From the NCBI GenBank assembly GCA_039621445.1, contig CP154954.1, positions 51,191,847 through 51,255,846 of the forward strand: 64,000 nt of DNA, written 5' to 3'. The stretch comes from Euglena gracilis (taxonomy: Eukaryota; Euglenida; Euglenophyceae; Euglenales). The position numbers were made by a program, and so were the translations under genes. How positions within the stretch are numbered: position 1 is the stretch's first letter; each line of letters opens with the position of its first letter. This document shows, piece after piece, positions 55,417-64,000 of this stretch. The notes below the pieces were generated by a model. The model saw only the letters and a list, made by a program, of their open reading frames with translations. It did no database searches and was not told where the DNA came from.

Positions 55417-58400
55417 GCTTTTTTGCAACCTTTGATGCAGGGAGGCGTCTCCCTATTTCACCTCCAGAGAAGTTATGTCTGAATGAGATGATTTTGGGGG
55501 ATCTGCGGTGGGGTTGTTGGACATTGGACAGCCCCTAGTCCCCTTACGCTTGAGCCATTGTAAAAATCAAGTGACTCTGGGGGGATGTGTATGTGCTTTC
55601 TCCCTCTCTTATCTCTCTTCCTAGATGGTCTTGTTGATGGTAAACATACCATAACACACTCTATCTGGCCTCCTTGATGACGCTGGTGGTCCTTGATGTG
55701 GTTGCCATACTATATGGGGGGGCTTTGTGGGTCCCCCACGTCGAGTTCACTTGGGAATTTTAAGTTTGCGGAACAAATGCTGGTGGAGATCCTTCCCCTT
55801 CCCACCGTCCATCCAGAAGGGTCACTGTGGGTCCCTTTTTCCCTGGGGCTGGACATGTTGACTTAAGTATAAAGCCCCTGCGGGGCTGTCCCTTAGCTTC
55901 TGGAGGAGCTGTGGTCCACCCCTTGAATGGCTGTCGTAGCCCTTTGACTTTTCGTCATAACTCAAGCCCCTTTGAATGTAATTCTGGCCTCCATGGCCGG
56001 GGCTGTAATTTCTGTCATCTTGCCAGGCCCAATTGATATCTGGAGGAGTACTGGTGCTGGGCCACCCGTTTTCCCACTGGAATGTGGATGTTGGCTTAGA
56101 TTGGGAGAGGTCGTTGGTATAGACCTTTTTCACCCCTCCCAGTGGGCATTCTGTTCCAAATTTGACCACCAGGACCTGTAAGGGTGGTCTCGGCTTCCCA
56201 AAGCTTGTTTGTTGTTGGCCCCGACTCCATCAGGACGTGTTGGGGGCCTTGGCCTTGTGGGTGTGCTTGCCAATCTTGAGGTTTTTCTGTACATAACTTG
56301 GAAATATACTTGGTTTTGTGTGTACCAGGCGCAATCCCATTTCTGTGGTTACCCATATAACCGTCAAACATAATCAGAACTCAGTGTATAGTCACATAAA
56401 TAAGGATTATGGCAGAGCTTATGGAAAATGATGATCACGGTCACACGTGACAACGTGACCTCCTTTCTGCAGGTGGTATTTTATTCATGCCATCAAGGGC
56501 CTGATTAAAGCAATTTCAAGTTCAGAACTCCTATAGGAGTACACCTGTGGAACTAGTTTCCCAAAGTCCTTTGGTTATCCTTGTGCTCTTCATAAATACA
56601 GAAGCAAAAAAAATCCAATAGTTAAGTGAAAGAATTCTACTTTTTGGAACTCTCCTTGTTCTGTCCAAAAGAGAGGGCCAACTTGGTAGCAGTTTAGGTT
56701 TTCTTCCTACACCCCTTACCCCCCCCCACCACCCCAACAGCTGACTTCAAACGGTGGTGGTGTTGAGCCTATGCGCTACAAAGCAACCACAAGCTGTTTG
56801 GAGCCAACCTCTAAGCACAGGTACACGCTTCAGGAGGCTCTGGGCAGTATATGCTGCCACAACCCTCTAAGTTTGTTACTTTGCTTACCTTTTGGATTTT
56901 GCTTGTTTTTGTTTCCACAAAAAAAATATTCAGATCTCAAGCACAGCAGCATTATCAAGAATTGAATTTTTCTTTGAGAATCACTTATTTTAATTGTCAC
57001 AACAAGAGTATAAGCATTTACAAGCTTTTTCATCCCTGTAGGAGGACACCTTTAGCTCGATCGAGCATTCCCCCACCCAAGGTGCACCTTATTGTTTCCA
57101 TCTTTATTGAGCAGCCCTCCACCCAAATGTCAGTTCTGTCAAGCATTTCCAACCCCAACGGGGTTCACACTTAACGATGTCTGAGCCAACAGGTAATCCC
57201 CCATCTCAAAGTGTGCCACACCTGCAGGTGTCTGTGTATGGCCATCGTCCCCCGGCCCAATGTGCTCCCCCACACCCATCGGTGTCTAGCTCAATCGAGC
57301 AACCCATTTCCCAACAGCCACAACACCTTTTTGTGGAAAGTCGATCGGCTGCCAGCTATTTCCCCCTGTGAGATCCCGCACTAGTGCCTATATGCACATC
57401 TAACATTGATGTGGTTGCGCCACAACAACTTTTTGTTGACGGTGGGTTTGAAACACATTGTCTTCTCCAGCCCCCCCACCCATGTGCTCCCACCTCCAAG
57501 TCCTATCAGTCAATTGCCAGCAGCACCCGATAAGGGTTCTTTTCCTTCATTGCCTTGCATGGACTCGTTTCAGACGCATTTGCAGGCACAATTACCACAA
57601 AAGTTCAAAGAAGTGAGTGAGACAGTGTGTGAAACACAACAAAACAGGGGTATTTCACCCATTGCACGGGGGAACAAATGAGACCCCACCAAGGTGGCGC
57701 ATGCTTTGCATGATTTGCTCAGGTAAATTCTGGAGGGGAAAGAAATTCAGGTTCAAACCATTACCTATTTTCTGGGAGGAAACCAAGTTTAAAACGTTGG
57801 CACAGTGGATTACGCTTCAGTGGGTTATGCTGGAGAAAACAGGGGGCCCCCCTGAAGCCACAACGGACCAAGTGGCTGACCCTTTTCCTTCTGATGTTTG
57901 TATATTTCGTACACAGCTCTTTTTCTGCTCACGCATCATTTGTTTATACCAATCATCACACTTGGCAAGTCAAACGCACCAAAAAGTGTGTCTGGTAGGT
58001 CACACTTCATCAAAATCAAACGTAAATGACAAAATTTTCACAAATTGGAGAGAGTAATTTCCATTCCACAATTTCCCCAAATAAGCCCCTTTGATTTAAT
58101 GATGTCATATGTTGCAGCAGCCGAATCATTCGTCAAAACTGGGGCCACCTTTTCATTTCTTTGAAACCCCTTTGTAAACCTATAAGTGCAGGCACAGTTG
58201 CTTCCATCACCAAAGCATTTTTGGCCAAACATGGGGATCCCATCCAGGTGAGGGGACCCCACTCCAGCAGGGGTTTGTTTACTTAAAAAAAAAATTGGGC
58301 CTGGCTGCACAAGAAGTTGGTGGCATAGGGCAATGGAAGGGGATGGAGGCGTTTCCAGCCCACTATCAACGACTTGGTGCTCAAGGTGCCTTGGAAAATG

Positions 58401-58548
58401 TCCCGGCCCCCCTAAACCCGACCAGGTTTTGAATAGTCCTGAGCTCTTAATAAGCGCGCACCCACCCCTTCATTGACCCCTCCATACATACTGGCACACC
58501 CCATGGAGCTCTTTTGACTGAAATTCATGTGTTTGTGCCAGAAACATG
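55417..58548. other. Region without a supported gene
   Basis: More balanced composition than the rest of the window, with few homopolymers. Frames of up to 146 codons (57617-58057, plus) and 115 codons (55822-56169, minus) have no recognisable motif. Repeated short phrases such as TCGATCGAGCA or TCAATCGAGCA occur near 57060 and 57291. The neighbouring reverse transcriptase remnant makes further retroelement debris likely, but I cannot show it. Confidence 0.35.
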
Positions 58549-59423
58549 GCGCTGGCGGGTCGAAAAACGCTCGTTTTCGGCTCAAAACCAGTTTTTCCGG
58601 GTCCGGGAGGCCAAAAAACGTCGTTTCGGGCAAAAAAAATTTTTCCGATTTTTTTCGACTTTTTTGACCCGGTTTTGACCCAAAGTCAATGGGTCGGCGG
58701 CCCAAAACGGGGCGCCGGCGGGTTGAAAAACGCTCGTTTTCGGCTCAAAAACAGTTTTTCTGGGTCCGGGAGGCCAAAAAACATCGTTTCGGGCAAAAAA
58801 AATTTTTTTGATTTTTTTCGACTTTTTCGACCCGGTTTTGACCCAAAAGTCAATGGGTCGGCGGCCCAAAACGGGGCGCTGGCGGGTCGAAAAACGCTCG
58901 TTTTCGGCTCAAAAACAGTTTTTCCGGGTCCGGGAGGCCAAAAAACATCGTTTCGGGCAAAAAAAAATTTTTCGATTTTTTTCGACTTTTTTGACCCGGT
59001 TTTGACCCAAAGTCAATGGGTCGGCGGCCCAAAACGGGGCGCTGGCGGGTCGAAAAACGCTCGTTTTCGGCTCAAAAACAGTTTTTCCGGGTCCGGGAGG
59101 CCAAAAAACATCGTTTCGGGCAAAAAAAATTTTTTCGATTTTTTTTCGACTTTTTCGACCCGGTTTTGACCCAAAATCAATGGGTCGGCGGCCCAAAACG
59201 GGGCGCTGGCGGGTTGAAAAACGCTCGTTTTCGGCTCAAAAACAGTTTTTCCGGGTCCGGGAGGCCAAAAAACGTCGTTTCGGGCAAAAAAAATTTTTTT
59301 GATTTTTTTCGACTTTTTCGACGCGGTTTTGACCCAAAAGTCAACGGGTCGGCGGCCCAAAACGGGGCGCTGGCGGGTCGAAAAACGCTCGTTTTTGGCT
59401 CAAAAACAGTTTTTTTTTCTTTT

Positions 59424-59454
<31 letters not shown>

Positions 59455-62400
59455 CCGGGTCCGGGAGGCCAAAAAACATCTTTTCGGGCAAAAAAAATTT
59501 TTTCGATTTTTTTCGACTTTTTCGACCCGGTTTTGACCCAAAATCAATGGGTCGGCGGCCCAAAACGGGGCGCTGGCGGGTCGAAAAACGCTCGTTTTCG
59601 GCTCAAAAACAGTTTTTCCGGGTCCGGGAGGCCAAAAAACATCGTTTTGGGCAAAAAAAAATTTTTTGATTTTTTTCGACTTTTTCGACCCGGTTTTGAC
59701 CCAAAGTCAATGGGTCGGCGGCCCAAAACGGGGGGGCGCTGGCGGGTCGAAAAACGCTCGTTTTCGGCTCAAAAACAGTTTTTCCGGGTCCGGGAGGCCA
59801 AAAAACATCGTTTCGGGCAAAAAAAATTTTTTCGATTTTTTTCGACTTTTTCGACCCGGTTTTGACCCAAAGTCAATGGGTCGGCGGCCCAAAACGGGGC
59901 GGGCGCTGGCGGGTCGAAAAACGCTCGTTTTCGGCTCAAAAACAGTTTTTCCGGGTCCGGGAGGCCAAAAAACATCGTTTCGGGCAAAAAAAATTTTTTT
60001 CGATTTTTTTCGACTTTTTCGACCCGGTTTTGACCCAAAATCAATGGGTCGGCGGCCCAAAACGGGGCGCCAGCGGGTCGAAAAACGCTCGTTTTCGGCT
60101 CAAAAACAGTTTTTCTGGGTCCGGGAGGCCAAAAAACATCGTTTCGGGCGAAAAATTTTTTTTGATTTTTTTCGACTTTTTCGACCCGGTTTTGACCCAA
60201 AGTCAATGGGTCGGCGGCCCAAAACGGGGCGGGCGCTGGCGGGTCGAAAAACGCTCGTTTTCGGCTCAAAAACAGTTTTTCCGGGTCCGGGAGGCCAAAA
60301 AACATCGTTTCGGGCAAAAAAATTTTTTTTGATTTTTTTCGACTTTTTCCACCCGGTTTTGACCCTAAGTCAATGGGTCGGCGGCCCAAAACGGGGCGCT
60401 GGCGGGTCGAAAAACGCTCGTTTTTGGCTCAAAAACAGTTTTTCCGGGTCCGGGAGGCCAAAAAACATCGTTTCGGGCAAAGAAAAAATTTTTCGATTTT
60501 TTTCGCCTTTTTCGACCCGGTTTTGACCCAAAGTCAATGGGTCGGCGGCCCAAAACGGGGCGGGCGCTGGCGTGTCGAAAAACGCTTGTTTTCGGCTCAA
60601 AAACAGTTTTTCCGGGTCCGGGAGGCCAAAAAACATCGTTTCGGGCGAAAAAAATTTTTTTGATTTTTTTCGACTTTTTCGACCCGGTTTTGACCCAAAG
60701 TCAATGGGTCGGCGGCCCAAAACGGGGCGCTGGCGGGTCGAAAAACGCTCGTTTTCGGCTCAAAAACAGTTTTTCCGGGTCCGGGAGGCCAAAAAACATC
60801 GTTTCGGGCAAAAAAAAATTTTTCGGTTTTTTTCGACTTTTTCGACCCGGTTTTGACCCAAAATCAATGGGTCGGCGGCCCAAAACGGGGCGCCGGCGGG
60901 TCGAAAAACGCTCGTTTTCGGCTCAAAAACAGTTTTTCTGGGTCCGGGAGGCCAAAAAACATCGTTTCGGGCAAAAAAAAATTTTCGATTTTTTTCGACT
61001 TTTTCGACCCGGTTCTGACCCAAAGTCAATGGGTCGGCGGCCCAAAGCGGGGCGCTGGCGGGTCGAAAAACGCTCGTTTACGGCTCAAAACCAGTTTTTC
61101 CGTGTCCGGGAGGCCAAAAAACGTCGTTTCGGGCAAAAAAAAATTTTTCCGATTTTTTTCGACTTTTTTGACCCGGTTTTGACCCAAAGTCAATGGGTCG
61201 GCGGCCCAAAACGGGGCGCCGGCGGGTTGAAAAACGCTCGTTTTCGACTCAAAAACAGTTTTTCTGGGTCCGGGAGGCCAAAAAACATCGTTTCGGGCAA
61301 AAAAAAATTTTTTGATTTTTTTCGACTTTTTCGACCCGGTTTTGACCCAAAAGTCAATGGGTCGGCGGCCCAAAACGGGGCGCTGGCGGGTCGAAAAACG
61401 CTCGTTTTCGGCTCAAAAACACTTTTTTCCGGGTCCGGGAGGCCAAAAAACATCGTTTCGGGCAAAATAAAAATTTTCGATTTTTTTTCGACTTTTTCGA
61501 CCCGGTTCTGACCCAAAGTCAATGGGTCGGCGGCCCAAAACGGGGCGCTGGCGGGTCGAAAAACGCTCGTTTACGGCTCAAAACCAGTTTTTCCGGGTCC
61601 GGGAGGCCAAAAAACGTCGTTTCGGGCAAAAAAAAATTTTTCCGATTTTTTTCGACTTTTTTGACGCGGTTTTGACCCAAAGTCAATGGGTCGGCGGCCC
61701 AAAACGGGGCGCCGGCGGGTTGAAAAACGCTCGTTTTCGGCTCAAAAACAGTTTTTCTGGGTCCGGGAGGCCAAAAAACATCGTTTCGGGCAAAAAAAAT
61801 TTTTTTGATTTTTTTCGACTTTTTCGACCCGGTTTTGACCCAAAGTCAATGGGTCGGCGGCCCAAAACGGGGCGCTGGCGGGTCGAAAAACGCTCGTTTT
61901 CGGCTCAAAAACAGTTTTTCCGGGTCCGGGAGGCCAAAAAACATCGTTTCGGGCAAAAAAAATTTTTTGATTTTTTTCGACTTTTTCGACCCGGTTTTGA
62001 CCCAAAGTCAATGGGTCGGCGGCCCAAAACGGGGCGCTGGCGGGTCGAAAAACGCTCGTTTTCGGCTCAAAAAACAGTTTTTCCGGGTCCGGGAGGCCAA
62101 AAAACATCGTTTCGGGCAAAAAAAAATTTTTCGATTTTTTTCGACTTTTTCGACCCGGTTTTGACCCAAAATCAATGGGTCGGCGGCCCAAAACGGGGCG
62201 CCGGCGGGTCGAAAAACGCTCGTTTTCGGCTCAAAAACAGTTTTTCTGGGTCCGGGAGGCCAAAAAACATCGTTTCGGGCAAAAAAAAATTTTTCGATTT
62301 TTTTCGACTTTTTCGACCCGGTTTTGACCCAAAGTCAATGGGTCGGCGGCCCAAAACGGGGCGCTGGCGGGTCGAAAAACGCTCGTTTTCGGCTCAAAAA

Positions 62401-62966
62401 ACAGTTTTTCCGGGTCCGGGAGGCCAAAAAACATCGTTTCGGGCAAAAAAATTTTTTTCGATTTTTTTCGACTTTTTCGACCCGGTTTTGACCCAAAGTC
62501 AATGGGTCGGCGGCCCAAAACGGGGCGCTGGCGGGTCGAAAAACGCTCGTTTTCGGCTCAAAAACAGTTTTTCCGGGTCCGGGAGGCCAAAAAACATCGT
62601 TTCGGGCAAAAAAAATTCTTTCGATTTTTTTCGACTTTTTCGACCCGGTTTTGACCCAAAGTCAATGCGTCGGCGGCCCAAAACGGGGCGCCGGCGGTTC
62701 GAAAAACGCTCGTTTTCGGCTCAAAAACAGTTTTTCCGGGTCCGGGAGGCCAAAAAACATCGTTTCGGGCAAAAAAAAAATTTTCGATTTTTTTCGACTT
62801 TTTCGACCCGGTTTTGACCCAAAATCAATGGGTCGGCGGCCCAAAACGGGGCGCTGGCGGGTCGAAAAACGCTCGTTTTCGGCTCAAAAACAGTTTTTCC
62901 GGGTCCGGGAGGCCAAAAAACATCGTTTCGGGCAAAAAAAAAAATTTCGATTTTTTTCGACTTTTT
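58549..62966. repeat. 164-bp satellite array, about 27 units
   Basis: Tandem units with landmark TCAATGGGTCGGCGGCCCAA, mostly 163-167 bp apart. One unit near 59370-59454 is lengthened by about 40 bp of T/C. Units carrying an extra GGGC (GGGGCGGGCGCTGG) recur near 59897, 60228 and 60556, about two units apart. A two-unit block with AAACCAGTTTTTCC and AAACGTCGTTTC at 58560-58850 recurs at 61090-61380 and 61580-61870. Because 164 is not a multiple of 3 and few stops occur, long frames arise on both strands (431 codons at 61522-62817), which I treat as non-coding. Confidence 0.96.
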
Positions 62967-63174
62967 GGGCCGAAAACGGCTAAGTCGAACAGGGGGAAAA
63001 GTGTACAAGGGGTAAGGTATGAGAGGATCCCGGGGTATTCTTTTCCTAACGAGATTTTTTAAGCCCCCCCCCCTCTGTTTGTTTGGAGTTTGGCAGAGGG
63101 AAAAAGAGCGGTGAGATTTGGGAACTGTCTGTGTGATTTCTGTTTAATTTGAAGTTATTTAAACTTGAACTGAA
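62967..63174. other. Spacer between satellite and AT-rich tract
   Basis: Non-repetitive spacer with one C run near 63064-63072. No gene seen. Confidence 0.4.
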
Positions 63175-63535
63175 TGTAATTTGATTTTAATTAGAAATTA
63201 ATTAGGAAAAACTAGTAATTTTAATGTAATTTGATATTTTTTAGTTGTTTTTTAATTGTTTTTAATTAATTTTAATTGTTTTTAATTATTTTTCATTAAT
63301 TTTAATTGTTTTTAATTGTTTTAAATTAGAAAAAAAAACTTGCAATTTTGATGTAATTTGATGTTTTTTTTCATTTTTTTTCATTGTTTTTAATTGTTTT
63401 TAATTGTTTTTAATTGTTTTTAATTGTTTTTAATTGTTTTTAATTGTTTTTTAATTAATTTTAATTAGATTTAATTGTTTTTAATTGTTTTTAAATTTAA
63501 TTTTAATTGTTTTTAATCCGTAATTGTTTTTAATC
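63175..63535 (+). repeat. AT-rich tract with TAATTGTTTT repeats
   Basis: Low-complexity T/A-rich sequence. 63385-63450 is a regular 10-bp repeat of TAATTGTTTT, with irregular TTTTAATT elsewhere. It lies just past the 3' end of the minus-strand gene. Confidence 0.92.
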
Positions 63536-63638
63536 TGCCGAAGAAAAAAGGACAGAAAAGGTGGACGCAAAGCACGAAGAAGAGGTTGGGAAGTCATTGA
63601 AAGCCGGTGCGAGAGGAGTACGATGCAGGCGGTCAGAC

Positions 63639-64000
63639 TCATGGTGCAGCAGATCCCTTGCCCTTGCCCTTTCCCTTGCCCTTGTCCTTGTCCGGAAACA
63701 GAATGGCGTAGTGACAGGCCTTGCACACCATGGCGGAGGAGGGGGCGGAAGGATCGGGGGACGGCACAGCGGACCAGTTAGGGTCTTTGGTGAAGACGAA
63801 CTGGGCGTTGTCGTTGTCCATGTAGCCCTTCAGCTTGAGGGGCCCGTTGCACTCCGCGCAGAAGACAGTGCCGCCGTCGGTGTCGGAGAGGTCCTTCAGC
63901 CAGTCGCGGTAGAGGGTGAGGGGGATGCGGTGCCACGGGAAGGCGTTGAGGGAGTCGGTGCGGAGGACCGCGTGGAGCTTCCGCAGGACGTTGGTCGGCA
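63639..64000 (-). CDS. C-terminal exon of a protein with two CxxC pairs
   Basis: The minus-strand frame is open from the window edge to TGA at 63639-63641: 119 residues with the 5' part outside. Codons are strongly C/G-ending, like the TRAP1-like exons and unlike the surrounding repeats, which supports real coding. It contains TVFCAECNGPLK (Cys 47 and 50 of the visible part) and MVCKACHYAILF (Cys 92 and 95), a CX2C-X41-CX2C arrangement suited to binding one zinc ion. Before it is a Trp/Leu-rich helical stretch (FPWHRIPLTLYRDWLKDL). The end is a Lys-Gly repeat (KDKGKGKGKGKG) encoded by a CCCTTG-type hexamer repeat, perhaps variable in length. I do not recognise the family. A Met at 63821 could be an internal start, but the frame continues upstream, so I prefer the longer reading. 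Confidence 0.75.
   Translation of the reverse strand, partial: PTNVLRKLHAVLRTDSLNAFPWHRIPLTLYRDWLKDLSDTDGGTVFCAECNGPLKLKGYMDNDNAQFVFTKDPNWSAVPSPDPSAPSSAMVCKACHYAILFPDKDKGKGKGKGKGSAAP

Noticed and set aside
61522-62817. A 431-codon frame across the 164-bp satellite
   Set aside because: The frame rotates with each 164-bp unit, long frames exist on both strands, and the translation is just the satellite read in three phases. There are no splice sites or codon bias like the real exons.

Overview
This window is eukaryotic nuclear DNA. Recognisable coding sequence is split into exons with GT-AG introns (up to about 5.7 kb), there is no operon layout, and most of the sequence is repeats, homopolymer G/C tracts, microsatellites and small transposons. 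Exon codons favour G or C in third position while introns are T-rich with C/G runs. This fits a protist or microalga, but nothing here fixes the species.

Layout. (1) 1-9529: tandem array of a long (about 1.02-1.04 kb) and a short (about 0.76 kb) version of one unit. (2) 9530-23058: a 13.5 kb segment carrying five exons for the C-terminal 256 residues of an HSP90-family protein, closest to mitochondrial TRAP1. (3) 23057-37898: a second array of the same unit. (4) 37899-50726: a second copy of the 13 kb segment with all five exons. (5) 50727-58548: mostly non-coding sequence with transposon pieces and a decayed reverse transcriptase. (6) 58549-62966: about 27 copies of a 164-bp satellite. (7) 62967-63638: AT-rich spacer. 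(8) 63639-64000: the C-terminal exon of a minus-strand gene with two CxxC pairs, running off the window.

Segments (1)+(2) and (3)+(4) look like a tandem duplication of one array-plus-gene-end block. The HSP90 exons differ by one synonymous base between copies, while introns differ by many substitutions and indels. The N-terminal and middle HSP90 exons are absent from both copies, so the downstream copy is probably 5'-truncated unless splicing reaches across the array.

The most informative result is a group of short, G/C-tract-rich, non-autonomous DNA transposons with imperfect terminal inverted repeats and exact 8-bp target-site duplications, as in hAT elements. Several carry a GGCGC-loop-GCGCC hairpin next to an AAAATTTT stretch. 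One insertion is present in the first segmental copy and absent, with an intact empty site, from the second. Other mobile pieces are a 1.1-1.4 kb TA-flanked inverted-repeat element holding a broken minus-strand reading frame, C-rich fold-back elements, and a diverged interspersed repeat of about 300 bp. I found no CRISPR array, rRNA gene or convincing tRNA gene.
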